A stretch of DNA of 44,469 nt from Thermoplasmata archaeon (GCA_023136265.1 JAGLRN010000015.1:1-44469), one strand, 5' to 3'; counted from the first letter of the stretch, positions 1 to 7,822 are shown. The notes: a model not told the origin generated them from the letters alone. Numbers and translations are program-made.

Positions 1-16
1 AGAGAATCAGAAACTA

Positions 17-24
17 TTTATATA
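17..24 (+). promoter_or_regulatory. TATA box of the RHH-ftsZ operon
   Basis: TTTATATA, preceded by a purine-rich stretch, lies 79 bases upstream of the RHH gene start. An archaeal start site 25-27 bases downstream would fall near 43-48, inside the palindromes at 38-57. Assignment rests on sequence and spacing only. Confidence 0.7.
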
Positions 25-37
25 GCATACGCTATTA

Positions 38-57
38 CCGACATTTGTCGGACAAAT
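38..57. promoter_or_regulatory. Palindromic operator candidate at the RHH-ftsZ start site
   Basis: Two overlapping inverted repeats are visible: CCGACATTTGTCGG (38-51, perfect) and ATTTGTC-G-GACAAAT (43-57, perfect arms). The octamer GTCGGACA at 47-54 recurs inverted as TGTCCGAC at 68-75. They sit on the predicted transcription start of a gene encoding a ribbon-helix-helix protein. Such proteins commonly bind short palindromes, so autoregulation is the natural inference. Confidence 0.6.
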
Positions 58-95
58 ACGAAAGTGGTGTCCGACGCGGACTACAGGGAACCAAC

Positions 96-413
96 ATGGC
101 GTCGGAATCAGAAAGAGTGACTGTCAGGGTGCCAAGCGTACAGGTGAGTGCTCTCCATGCGCTAGTGGAGAGCGGACAATTTGCGACAATATCCGACGCC
201 GTCAGAGCCGCAATCAACAACTTCATCGACGAGAAGTTCGCCCCCGACTACATCCGCAAGATGACGATCGAGCTTCCGAAGGGAAACGTCGTGAACCTAG
301 AGGAGCTCGTGAAGAGCGGCGATTCGGTCTCCGTCGAGGATGCCGTCAGGAACGCCGTGCGTGAATACATTCGGAGACGCTTGTCGGAAGTAGTGGAAAG
401 AAAAAGGGCCTAG
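96..413 (+). CDS. Tandem ribbon-helix-helix regulator upstream of ftsZ (CdrS-like)
   Basis: This 105-residue protein has two ribbon-helix-helix (MetJ/Arc/CopG) units in one chain. The first, residues about 6-45, has strand RVTVRVPS then two helices including the DAVRAAI turn. The second, about 54-95, has strand KMTIELPK then the matching DAVRNAV helix. One polypeptide could thus act like an RHH dimer. Haloarchaeal CdrS is a short RHH factor encoded next to ftsZ2 that controls cell division genes; position and fold suggest the same role here. ATG 96 is used because an upstream in-frame start at 45 would lie at the predicted transcription start and code through the operator repeats. The gene is followed 81 bases later by ftsZ on the same strand. 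Confidence 0.8.
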   Translation: MASESERVTVRVPSVQVSALHALVESGQFATISDAVRAAINNFIDEKFAPDYIRKMTIELPKGNVVNLEELVKSGDSVSVEDAVRNAVREYIRRRLSEVVERKRA

Positions 414-494
414 CCTAGAAGGGAACGACACAACGGGATGCACATCGGAGGAATGCGCAAGCATTCCCTCCACACTCTAACGAACGGTGAGATA

Positions 495-1550
495 ATGGGC
501 ATGGATCATCTAGTCAAGGAAGCAAGGAGCTTCGACGTGAGCGTAGAATTCGGAAAGCCAAGGATACTGGTCGTCGGCTGCGGCGGTGCAGGGAACAACA
601 GCGTGGACAGACTCATGCGGATAGGCGTCCACGGTGCCAAGACCGTCGCGATCAACACGGACAAGATGCACATAGACCGCATCGAAGCCGAGAAGAAAGC
701 CCTCATCGGAAGGTCCATTACCCGAGGGATGGGAGCCGGCGGTTGCCCCGAGGTCGGGGAGCGCTGCGCTCTGCTCGCCGAGGACGACATCAGGAGGCTC
801 ATAAGCGGGGCGGACATGACGTTCATCACCGTGGGAATGGGCGGTGGCACGGGCACCGGGGTCGCACCGGTCGTCGCAAGGCTCGCCGAGAGCATGGGCT
901 CCGTCGTCGTTGCCATCGCGACCACTCCCTTCGACGCGGAGAAGAGAAGGTGCAGGGCCGCGAGGGAGGGCCTCGAGAAGCTCCGCCGTCACTGCGACAG
1001 CGTCATAGTTCTCGACAACAACAGACTCGTCAAGATGGTCCCCAACCTCCCGATAGAGCAGGCATTCTGCGTGATGGATCAGCTGATATCGGAGGTCATC
1101 AGGGGAATAACTGAGACGATTACTCTGCCCTCACTCATAAACCTGGACTTCGCTGACGTCAAGACGATGATGTCTACGGGTCAAACCGCGACCATCCTAT
1201 ACGGAGAGGAATGCGCGGACGATCCGGAGCAGGTCATCGTGGAGACGCTCAACAACCCTCTCCTCGACATCGACTACTCCGATGCGAGCGGTGCCCTGAT
1301 TCACCTCACATCGGGACCGGACCTCTCGATCGGGACCGCGTACTCGGTCGTGGACGGGATATCCTCCCAGCTCAGCCCGGATGCGAACGTGATCTTCGGG
1401 GCGAGATTGGACTCAGACTTCACGGGCGTGATCAGAGTATTGGCCATAATTACGGGCGTGCACTCGCCAAACCTCCTCAGTCCCTCAGCGGGACAGGTGA
1501 TCTATGACGATGAACCCCTCCTCGCTCACGGAGTCTCAATAGTCAGATAA
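495..1550 (+). CDS. ftsZ: Cell division GTPase FtsZ
   Basis: Tubulin-like GTPase that polymerises into the division ring at mid-cell. Visible motifs: N-terminal nucleotide-binding VVGCGGAGNN, the tubulin signature GGGTGTG in the middle of the GTPase domain, the N-D-N-N-R-L stretch, and a synergy (T7) loop NLDFADVK carrying the catalytic Asp. From ATG 495 it is 351 residues, normal for archaeal FtsZ; the C-terminal tail after the globular domain is short. ATG 495 follows GGTGAG at 486-491; ATG 501 is also possible, and an in-frame start at 438 adds residues that do not look like FtsZ. It is probably co-transcribed with the RHH gene. Which archaeal class (FtsZ1 or FtsZ2) it belongs to needs a tree; the RHH neighbour favours an FtsZ2-type context. 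Confidence 0.95.
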   Translation: MGMDHLVKEARSFDVSVEFGKPRILVVGCGGAGNNSVDRLMRIGVHGAKTVAINTDKMHIDRIEAEKKALIGRSITRGMGAGGCPEVGERCALLAEDDIRRLISGADMTFITVGMGGGTGTGVAPVVARLAESMGSVVVAIATTPFDAEKRRCRAAREGLEKLRRHCDSVIVLDNNRLVKMVPNLPIEQAFCVMDQLISEVIRGITETITLPSLINLDFADVKTMMSTGQTATILYGEECADDPEQVIVETLNNPLLDIDYSDASGALIHLTSGPDLSIGTAYSVVDGISSQLSPDANVIFGARLDSDFTGVIRVLAIITGVHSPNLLSPSAGQVIYDDEPLLAHGVSIVR

Positions 1551-1567
1551 CGATGAACCTCCTCCTC

Positions 1568-1617
1568 TTTTTTTTGGGGGATTTCACGATTACCTCCTCC
1601 CCCCTTTTTATTTTTTT
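1568..1617 (+). terminator. T-rich terminator downstream of ftsZ
   Basis: T8 at 1568-1575 and T5-A-T7 at 1605-1617, with pyrimidine-rich DNA between, follow the ftsZ stop. Oligo-T tracts are the usual intrinsic termination signal in archaea. The second tract abuts the stop codon of the convergent thrS. Confidence 0.55.
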
Positions 1618-3449
1618 CAGAACCTAGGCCTCTTGCTGACCTCGCCGGGGAGGTACATCTGGCGGAAGGGTTTTCCCTCCATCTTCTCCTCGATCTCGCT
1701 GAGCAGGCCATCGAGGGTCATCTCCCTGCTCTCGTCCCGCTCGCGGTCGTACACGACGAGCCGGTCCCCCTTCATCTCCCTCTCACCGATTACTATCACG
1801 TAGGAAACCCAGTCCGTCTTCGCGTCCCTGACCCGCTTCGAGACAGACCCACCAGTATCGTCGACCCCCACTCTGACGGATCCCTTCCTGAGCTCCTCAG
1901 CAAGGTCTGAAGCCCTTTGAACATAATCGTCCGACACGGGCACAAATCTCACCTGCTCAGGGTTCAACCACAACGGAAGATATCCTACGCTTCCATCCTC
2001 CTCCATCTTCACCGCCGTGTCCAGGACCATGTAGATGTACCTCTCGATGGTCCCCAACATGGCGGAGTGCAGTATGATCGGAAAGCGCTTCTTCCCGTCC
2101 TTGTCAGCGAAGCTCATGCCGAACCTCTCCGCATTGCCCACGTCAATCTGAACCGTGCCTATCTCCCTCTCCCGCTTGATCGCGTCCATGATCACGTACT
2201 CGATGTTCACGGTCCAGTAGTAGTTCTTTCCGCTGAGGTAGAAGTGAATGAGCCCCTCTTTCTCCTCTCTCTTCAGGACCTCCAGGATGAGCTCCTTCTC
2301 CTTTTCGTAGGCCTCTCTCGATGAGACATTTATGAGGATCTCATAATCCCTTCCGAGGTCCTTCGCCTCCTTCGTGATCCTGTCGTGCAGGTTCAGAAGC
2401 CATTCCCTTGCCTCCTCGTCGTCCCTGCAAAAGACGTGAAGGTCCGGCATGTTCATCCTTCTGACCCTGAATGCGAGCATAGTCTCGCCGGACTGCTCGA
2501 GGCGGTAGGAGTCCGCAACCTCGAACGCCCCGAAAGGCAGTTGCTTGTAGCTGAAGTTCCAGTCCTTGATCATGGCGAACTGCTGGTGGCAGGCGGCATA
2601 TCTCATCACGAATGATCGCCTCTTGGTCTCGATCATGTAGAGCCTGTCGCCGAAGAGCTCCGCGTGTTCCGAGATCGCGGGCTCCGAAAGATCGAACATG
2701 TTCGTTCCCTTGACCTGCATGACTGGCAGACCCAGTGAATTGACCACCGCGGTCGCGTAGTCAGCGCACAGGTCGAATATGATGGCGCCCTTCGGGTTGT
2801 ACCTCATGTGGCCAACGTCGCTCATGGGCTCCCATTCTATCCCGAACTTCTTGCACAGGCGCAGGTAAGCGGGCTTCTCGGCAGCCATGTGCTCCTCCTT
2901 GAGCGCCTCCTTTCTCATCAATACCTGGAATGCTTCGGATCCTTCTGCGTACTCCTCTGGTGCAAACTCGCTCCCTTCTGGAGTGAGGACGAGGAAATCC
3001 TCTTCGACCTTCTCCTCCTCCTTCTTGCTCGCCTTTATATCCCGGAACGACTCCGCCAGGGGATGCCCCTTGCAGGAGAGTACGAAGGCCTTGTACCAGC
3101 CAAAGGGGGGCGTCGTCACTTCGAAGCCCCGGTCCCGCAGACTGGCGGTCATAAGCTCCAGGGCCTTCTTCGCATTGCTCGGCCCCGTGAGTGAGGAGCT
3201 GAGATGAGCGTACGGGTAGAGCATCACGTTGCGGACGGACAGCTTCTCGGCAGTGGCCATTATCTCCTCTACCGCCGCCGCGGAGGCTTCCTCGATCTGC
3301 CCCTCATCACCTTTCTCGACGGTCAGGAAGGCCACGAGCGCCTCCTTCACCTCTCCCTTTTCCTCTCCGGGGGAGATCTCGTCGGCGAACCGTGTCTTCT
3401 CCTTCACCTCGTATCTCATGAAGTCGGAGTGGATGAGCAGAACTTTCAT
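1617..3449 (-). CDS. thrS: Threonyl-tRNA synthetase, archaeal type
   Basis: Charges tRNA-Thr in the cytoplasm. The 610-residue chain has an archaeal-type N-terminal editing domain (about 1-145, related to D-aminoacyl-tRNA deacylase) followed by the class II catalytic core: the DLCADYA region near 226-232, the zinc-ligand Cys in RYAACHQQ near 287, motif 2 near SYRLEQSGE at 314, a second zinc ligand His in the DLHVFCRD segment near 338, and motif 3 HSAMLGTIERY with the third His. A C-terminal anticodon-binding domain follows. The bacterial TGS and HxxxH editing domains are absent, as expected. A TATA-like box 23-31 bases upstream of ATG 3449 implies a leaderless mRNA, which fixes the start. Confidence 0.95.
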   Translation of the reverse strand: MKVLLIHSDFMRYEVKEKTRFADEISPGEEKGEVKEALVAFLTVEKGDEGQIEEASAAAVEEIMATAEKLSVRNVMLYPYAHLSSSLTGPSNAKKALELMTASLRDRGFEVTTPPFGWYKAFVLSCKGHPLAESFRDIKASKKEEEKVEEDFLVLTPEGSEFAPEEYAEGSEAFQVLMRKEALKEEHMAAEKPAYLRLCKKFGIEWEPMSDVGHMRYNPKGAIIFDLCADYATAVVNSLGLPVMQVKGTNMFDLSEPAISEHAELFGDRLYMIETKRRSFVMRYAACHQQFAMIKDWNFSYKQLPFGAFEVADSYRLEQSGETMLAFRVRRMNMPDLHVFCRDDEEAREWLLNLHDRITKEAKDLGRDYEILINVSSREAYEKEKELILEVLKREEKEGLIHFYLSGKNYYWTVNIEYVIMDAIKREREIGTVQIDVGNAERFGMSFADKDGKKRFPIILHSAMLGTIERYIYMVLDTAVKMEEDGSVGYLPLWLNPEQVRFVPVSDDYVQRASDLAEELRKGSVRVGVDDTGGSVSKRVRDAKTDWVSYVIVIGEREMKGDRLVVYDRERDESREMTLDGLLSEIEEKMEGKPFRQMYLPGEVSKRPRF

Positions 3450-3471
3450 TCACACATGGAAAGAAATCACC

Positions 3472-3480
3472 GTATAAAAA
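3472..3480 (-). promoter_or_regulatory. TATA box for leaderless thrS
   Basis: TTTTTATAC read on the minus strand, centred about 27 bases before ATG 3449, so transcription should start at or next to the start codon. Confidence 0.65.
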
Positions 3481-3517
3481 CACAACTCAGAAATAGAGGC
3501 ATCGAGATGGCAACACG

Positions 3518-4717
3518 ATGTTCAATGCCAGGGTGGTTGAGCTCTCGACCGAGGAGCAGGTGAGGAAAGAACTCAAGGGCATAGGCGTCTACTCCGAGGG
3601 CGCGAGCATCATGACACCCAAGGCTCTGCACGCTCTGATCTGGCTCGAAGGAGTGGGCGTTAAGGAAGCGCACATCCTCAAGCAGGAGATGCTGTCCGTG
3701 GGCGGCGATGTGGCGGTCGCGAAGGGCGTGGTCGACCTCACCCACAAGGAGACCGACGTGCTCCTCATGGGCACTGTCAAGCAGCTAAAGAGGGCAGCCA
3801 GGAAACTCTCGATGCAACCGTTCAGGTGTCCGAGAATCGCCGAAGAAATCGGGGAGACCCTCGAGAACCACTCCAAGAGGTCATTCACGCTGAAGGCGGG
3901 GGGAAGACGACTGAGAATGGACCGCCCGCTGGTCATGGGCGTGGTCAACGTCACGCCCGACTCCTTCTCGGACGGCGGCAAGTTCTTGGATGCGGAGGCG
4001 GCGATAGCCCACGCGAAGAAGCTGGTCAAGGAGGGAGCGGATCTCCTCGACATCGGAGGGGAATCATCGCGTCCGGGTTCCGACGCTATTCCCGCCAAGG
4101 AGGAGCTCGAGAGAATCGTCCCCGTTCTTGATGGGATAATAGACGACGTGAAGGTCCCCATATCCGTCGACACGTGCAAGCCGCAGGTCGCGAGAAAGGT
4201 CCTGGACATGGGGGTTCACATCATAAACGACATAACTGGCCTCACGAGCGCGAAACTGGCGGACGTTGTGGCCAAGCATGGGGCGGGCATCGTGATCATG
4301 CACATGCAGGGGACTCCGAAGACGATGCAGAAGAAGCCCCGCTACGACGATGTCGTCGCGGACATCCTGCGCTTTCTCAGGGAGAGGGTCGAGCGGGCCG
4401 AGAAGAAAGGCATCCGCAGGGAATCCATCATCATCGACCCTGGCATCGGCTTCGGAAAGACCGCCGAACACAACCTGGAGATAATCTCGCGGTTGAAGGA
4501 GTTCAAGAGCCTCGGTCTGCCGATCCTTGTCGGCGCGTCCCGCAAGAGCTTCATCGGTAAGGTTCTGGACAAGGATGTCGACGACAGGCTCAGCGGAGGT
4601 CTCGCCATGCTCTCGATGAGCATCCAGAACGGCGCGAGCATCGTTCGCGCGCACGACGTGAGGGAGAGCGTGGTTGCGGCGAAGATGACCTGGGCAGTCC
4701 TGGAATCCACCGCCTGA
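3518..4717 (+). CDS. folP: Dihydropteroate synthase with N-terminal extension
   Basis: Condenses a pterin pyrophosphate with p-aminobenzoate (or a related arylamine) in folate or methanopterin-type cofactor synthesis. The TIM-barrel synthase occupies about residues 127-399: MGVVNVTPDSFSDGG, the DIGGESSRPG pterin loop, the SVDT strand, INDITG, the IDPGIGFGK phosphate-site loop and GASRKSF are all present. Residues 1-125 form a separate domain containing an AHILKQEML segment, known from longer clostridial-type and archaeal synthases and of unclear role. Length 399 versus about 280 for short enzymes reflects this extension. Start ATG 3518 is taken because ATG 3507 opens a frame that soon stops. 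Divergent from thrS; whether the cofactor is folate or a methanopterin cannot be told here. Confidence 0.9.
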   Translation: MFNARVVELSTEEQVRKELKGIGVYSEGASIMTPKALHALIWLEGVGVKEAHILKQEMLSVGGDVAVAKGVVDLTHKETDVLLMGTVKQLKRAARKLSMQPFRCPRIAEEIGETLENHSKRSFTLKAGGRRLRMDRPLVMGVVNVTPDSFSDGGKFLDAEAAIAHAKKLVKEGADLLDIGGESSRPGSDAIPAKEELERIVPVLDGIIDDVKVPISVDTCKPQVARKVLDMGVHIINDITGLTSAKLADVVAKHGAGIVIMHMQGTPKTMQKKPRYDDVVADILRFLRERVERAEKKGIRRESIIIDPGIGFGKTAEHNLEIISRLKEFKSLGLPILVGASRKSFIGKVLDKDVDDRLSGGLAMLSMSIQNGASIVRAHDVRESVVAAKMTWAVLESTA

Positions 4718-4736
4718 AACGCTCCTGCAACGCACA

Positions 4737-5738
4737 CTACTGGATTTCCACGTCGAAGACGAAGTGCGCCTCGGACGGGGAGAACGTTCTCACTCTTCTG
4801 GTCCCCACCAGGCGAATGGACTTGCCTTCGTTCTCGGCAATGGCATTGAGGTCCTCGATTCTGTCCTTAACATATGTCTCTTCGAGGATCTCGTAGTAGT
4901 GCACGAACCCCTTCTCGACCACCCTGACCGCCGGTGCGAAGTAGTCCATTGAGGAGTGTGGCAGGTCGATGATCACCCTGCTCGCGCGTCCTATCTTCTC
5001 CATGGCGGACCGCGAGTCGTCAAGGATCGCCTTCACGTTCAGGACCTTGTTGTGGGCGATGTTCTTCTCCAGATATCGAATCGCATGCGGGTTCGAGTCT
5101 ATCGCGTACACTTGGGCGGGCTTCGCGTGCTTCGCTATCGTCAAGGCAAAAGGTCCCACCCCGCTGAACATATCCACGACGATCTCGTTCTCCTCCACCT
5201 GCTCGGCGATTCTCCACGTCTCCGTCGCTATCCTTGGGGAGAAGTAGCACTTTGAGAGATCCACCTCCAGGCTCACTCCGTGCGCTCTGTGGACCGTCCT
5301 GAGGGAATCGTCTCCGTGAATGACCCGCAACTTCCTGACCCTGAAGTCCCCCTTGACGCCCTCGTCGAGCGCCACGGTTCTGACACCCTTGTACGCTCTT
5401 GTCATGGCCCGCCCGATTTCCTCGGAGAACGGGATGATCTCTTCAGCCAGCTTGATGATAATCACTCCGCCAATCACGTCAAATGACCTCGGAAGAAGAC
5501 GCCTCAACTCCTCAGGGAGCTCCACTAGCTCTCTGTAGGATCTCGGTCTCCTCTCGATCGCCCTGCCCTCCCGCTCGATTAGCTCGAGGCCGAGATCCAC
5601 CTCTCTCGTCACCGGGATGAAAACGCTCTCCGCATCGGACTCAGTCTTGACGTCCTTGTCCAGAGCGTCCATTTCCAAAAGGCTCTTACGAATGGCCTCA
5701 CCTTTGTCCCTCGGAACGACCAAGAATAGAGACCTCAT
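4737..5738 (-). CDS. trm5: tRNA (guanine37-N1)-methyltransferase Trm5
   Basis: Uses S-adenosylmethionine to make m1G37 next to the anticodon, which prevents +1 frameshifting. The 333-residue protein has the Trm5 layout: a short N-terminal D1-like region, the RNA-binding middle segment around 95-150, and a class I Rossmann methyltransferase domain with motif I VDMFSGVGPFAL near 193, motif II YAIDSNPHA near 213 and the catalytic-loop region IDLPHSS near 260. The usual motif is N/D-x-P-P/H-like, so the Asp and Pro are retained. The start ATG 5738 is supported by an A/T box about 28 bases upstream, implying a leaderless transcript. Convergent with folP, with 19 bases between the stops. Confidence 0.92.
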   Translation of the reverse strand: MRSLFLVVPRDKGEAIRKSLLEMDALDKDVKTESDAESVFIPVTREVDLGLELIEREGRAIERRPRSYRELVELPEELRRLLPRSFDVIGGVIIIKLAEEIIPFSEEIGRAMTRAYKGVRTVALDEGVKGDFRVRKLRVIHGDDSLRTVHRAHGVSLEVDLSKCYFSPRIATETWRIAEQVEENEIVVDMFSGVGPFALTIAKHAKPAQVYAIDSNPHAIRYLEKNIAHNKVLNVKAILDDSRSAMEKIGRASRVIIDLPHSSMDYFAPAVRVVEKGFVHYYEILEETYVKDRIEDLNAIAENEGKSIRLVGTRRVRTFSPSEAHFVFDVEIQ

Positions 5739-5762
5739 CTGGCGATACCATGGTACAGATTC

Positions 5763-5770
5763 TATTTATT
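5763..5770 (-). promoter_or_regulatory. TATA-like box for trm5
   Basis: ATAAATAG on the minus strand, within a wider A/T stretch, about 28 bases before ATG 5738, consistent with leaderless transcription. Confidence 0.5.
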
Positions 5771-5813
5771 ATCTATCCAATGGAATACCGACGTGAATTC
5801 TCAAAGAAGTGAG

Positions 5814-6041
5814 CTAACCGCTCTTCCCTCTAATACGTGATGATATCGCCGCCAAAACGATTATCATGATACCAGGCAAGAGCAGAGACAGTAGGCACAT
5901 CACATTTCCGCCACTCCCGCTCCAAACCGTGTATATCAACGCAACCACAACAACAACAACGAACGGAATCAACACAATCAAACCAGTGAGAATGCCCTCA
6001 CGAAAAGCAAAGCTCATCAACACCCTCTTACTCTTCCTCAC
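5814..6041 (-). CDS. Small two-helix membrane protein
   Basis: I do not recognise this gene with certainty. From GTG 6041 it encodes 75 residues: a basic N-terminus (RKSKR), a hydrophobic segment at about 18-40 rich in Val and Ile, a short loop with GSGG, a second hydrophobic segment at about 47-66 and a basic C-terminal tail (RIRGKSG). Two transmembrane helices with both ends cytoplasmic is the likely topology. The stretch REGILTGLIVLIPF recalls the N-terminus of DUF502 membrane proteins, but the chain is far shorter. GTG 6041 is preferred because GGAGG lies 8 bases upstream at 6050-6054; longer in-frame starts (6056 TTG, 6095 ATG) overlap the predicted promoter elements. Confidence 0.6.
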   Translation of the reverse strand: MRKSKRVLMSFAFREGILTGLIVLIPFVVVVVVALIYTVWSGSGGNVMCLLSLLLPGIMIIVLAAISSRIRGKSG

Positions 6042-6052
6042 CAGGGCATCCT

Positions 6053-6067
6053 CCAATCCTTGATTGG
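6053..6067. promoter_or_regulatory. Palindrome at the predicted start site of the small membrane gene
   Basis: CCAATC-CTT-GATTGG is a perfect 6+3+6 inverted repeat. It lies about 26 bases downstream (minus strand) of the TATA box at 6078-6086, where transcription should begin. It could be an operator or a short leader hairpin. Confidence 0.4.
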
Positions 6068-6077
6068 TCCATCCTCC

Positions 6078-6086
6078 CTTATATAC
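6078..6086 (-). promoter_or_regulatory. TATA box of the small membrane gene
   Basis: GTATATAAG on the minus strand. The predicted start site near 6056 places GTG 6041 just downstream with its GGAGG between. Confidence 0.6.
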
Positions 6087-6110
6087 TTCCCCCATCCTCC
6101 TCAACCCTCA

Positions 6111-6118
6111 CTTTTATC
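6111..6118 (+). promoter_or_regulatory. TATA box for leaderless dphB
   Basis: CTTTTATC centred about 28 bases before the GTG start at 6143. This supports the GTG as a leaderless start. Confidence 0.55.
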
Positions 6119-6142
6119 AGCCAGACAAACCATTAGCCCAGC

Positions 6143-6931
6143 GTGATAATATTCATAGGCTTAGGGCTCTTCGACGAGAAGGACATAACGGTGAATGGAG
6201 TGGAAGAGGCCCGCTCGTGCGACATCCTCTTCGCAGAGTTCTACACGTCCAAGCTCATAGGCGCAACTCGGGAAAGCATCGAATCCCTTATCGGCAAGGA
6301 GATTCGAGTCCTCGGCCGGGAGGATGTCGAGAAGGGCGACATCATTCTTGAGGCCGCGAAATCCAAGCGCGTGGGGCTACTCATCGGAGGCGATCCGATG
6401 ACCGCGACGACCCATGTCGACCTGAGGCTCAGGGCCAAGAAGATGGGGATACCCACTAGAATAGTGTACGGCGTCTCGATCCTGACGGCCGCAGCCGGTC
6501 TGGTCGGCCTTCAGTCGTACAAGTTCGGCAGGACGACGAGCCTCCCGTTCCCGCAGGAGAAGTTCTTCCCCACGAGCCCGTACGAGGTCATCCACGAGAA
6601 CCGCATGATGGGGCTGCACACGCTGATCCTCTTGGACATCGGCGAGGATGGCAGGGAGATGGGCGCGAAGGAGGCCCTGGACTACCTCTTGGAAATGGAA
6701 GAGAAAGAGCAGAAGAAGGCGTTCATCGAGGACACGGTCGTGTGCGTCGTCTCGGAGGTGGGCTCTCCTGACGCGGTAGCCAGATGCGATAGCGTGGGCA
6801 AGCTCTTGGGCATGGGCCATGGGGAGCCCCTTCACTGCCTGATCATTCCCGCGGACCTTCACTTCATGGAGAAGGAGGCCCTCATTGCCTTCGCGGGTGC
6901 GCCCGAAGACGTGGATGAGAGGATGCGCTAG
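6143..6931 (+). CDS. dphB: Diphthine synthase
   Basis: S-adenosylmethionine-dependent methyltransferase that trimethylates the intermediate on the conserved histidine of elongation factor aEF2 during diphthamide synthesis. The 262-residue length is standard. Visible features: N-terminal strand IIFIGLGLFDEKDIT, the LIGGDPMTATTH loop that binds the cofactor in this class III (tetrapyrrole methylase-like) fold, the YGVSILTAAAGL helix and the LHTLILLDI strand before the C-terminal domain. The start is GTG at 6143: there is no suitable ATG and the TATA box lies at leaderless distance. The last four bases overlap the end of the convergent methyltransferase gene. Confidence 0.95.
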   Translation: MIIFIGLGLFDEKDITVNGVEEARSCDILFAEFYTSKLIGATRESIESLIGKEIRVLGREDVEKGDIILEAAKSKRVGLLIGGDPMTATTHVDLRLRAKKMGIPTRIVYGVSILTAAAGLVGLQSYKFGRTTSLPFPQEKFFPTSPYEVIHENRMMGLHTLILLDIGEDGREMGAKEALDYLLEMEEKEQKKAFIEDTVVCVVSEVGSPDAVARCDSVGKLLGMGHGEPLHCLIIPADLHFMEKEALIAFAGAPEDVDERMR

Positions 6932-7734
6932 CGTGCTTCAGTGACCAACTCATCTAGTTGCCCCACATCCCACATGTAGACGAGGACATCGTAGCTGTTT
7001 TCGAATTCCTCTCCAGAGTACTTCTCCCTCATCTCTGTAATCACGGCTCTGTGCAACTCCTCTGGGACTTCCCATTGACTCGAAAAGCACCTTCCATCCA
7101 GTCTGTCTATGACGCGATCAGCTGCTTGATGGTGCGTCACACTCGCCACCTCCTTCACTAACCTGGGTTTCACCCTTTCGGCGAGACTCTTCTCCCCTAT
7201 GCCCGGGTGGTCCTTGTCGTACCCACGCTCCCTGAGCAAATCATGATAGCTTTCACCAAACCATTTGATTTCGTTCTCGATTACGACTGACACTAGAGAA
7301 TCTCTCAGGACCCTCCTGATTTCTGCGACTGCGACAATCCAGTCCTCAAGAAGATGGAGAACATGGACCGCCAAGGCGAAGTCGAATGCCGCGTCTCTGA
7401 AGGGCAGGAATGCCGCGTCCGCTCTTACCAGGCGATCGAACCCTTTGTGTCTGGAGATTCCAAGCATCTTCTCAGATATATCTATGCCGACAACCGAGAA
7501 GCCCCTTCTCGACAGTTGAAGTGCGAACCTGGCGGTTCCAGATCCGATGTCGAGTATGCCCGAACCCTCAGGCACTTCCTCGCATAAGGCGTCAAGGACC
7601 TTGTTCATTACATCTTCCGGTAGCTCCCTGGTCTTATCATATTCTTCGGCAATCCTATCGAAGCTTACTCTCTTCACGTGTGAGCGATTGTATCGAGTCT
7701 TAAACAGTTGTCGTTTCACCGCCGAATCCGGCAT
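6928..7734 (-). CDS. Class I SAM-dependent methyltransferase
   Basis: The 268-residue chain contains a Rossmann methyltransferase domain at about 22-160: an N-terminal FDRIAEEYDKTR element typical of UbiE/ArsM-like enzymes, motif I ILDIGSGTARFA near 60, motif II VVGIDISEKML near 80, VRADAAFLPF near 101, and the FALAVHVLHLLEDW segment near 118. The substrate cannot be inferred; the C-terminal 100 residues (WDVGQL near the end) are not a recognised domain. ATG 7734 has no clear ribosome site, and a GTG at 7677 just before the conserved domain is an alternative. It is divergent from radA and shares the intergenic region with the symmetrical CCTTATAAGG. Confidence 0.8.
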   Translation of the reverse strand: MPDSAVKRQLFKTRYNRSHVKRVSFDRIAEEYDKTRELPEDVMNKVLDALCEEVPEGSGILDIGSGTARFALQLSRRGFSVVGIDISEKMLGISRHKGFDRLVRADAAFLPFRDAAFDFALAVHVLHLLEDWIVAVAEIRRVLRDSLVSVVIENEIKWFGESYHDLLRERGYDKDHPGIGEKSLAERVKPRLVKEVASVTHHQAADRVIDRLDGRCFSSQWEVPEELHRAVITEMREKYSGEEFENSYDVLVYMWDVGQLDELVTEAR

Positions 7735-7780
7735 ATTTCGAGAGGTTCAGACTTCAGTTTTACTCATCTCCGAAAAATAG

Positions 7781-7790
7781 CCTTATAAGG
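7781..7790 (+). promoter_or_regulatory. Promoter between the methyltransferase and radA
   Basis: CCTTATAAGG is a self-complementary TATA element. For radA it predicts a start near 7811-7813, just at the GGTGGTGA ribosome site at 7811-7818. Because it is symmetrical it could also serve the divergent gene. Confidence 0.5.
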
Positions 7791-7822
7791 CGCGGCGGGG
7801 TTTACTATGCGGTGGTGAAGGA

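Noticed and set aside
4064-4735. Long open frames antisense to folP, and similar ones antisense to FtsZ, PolB and DnaK
   Set aside because: They mirror the G+C-rich third positions of the real genes, have no ribosome sites and show no recognisable domains.
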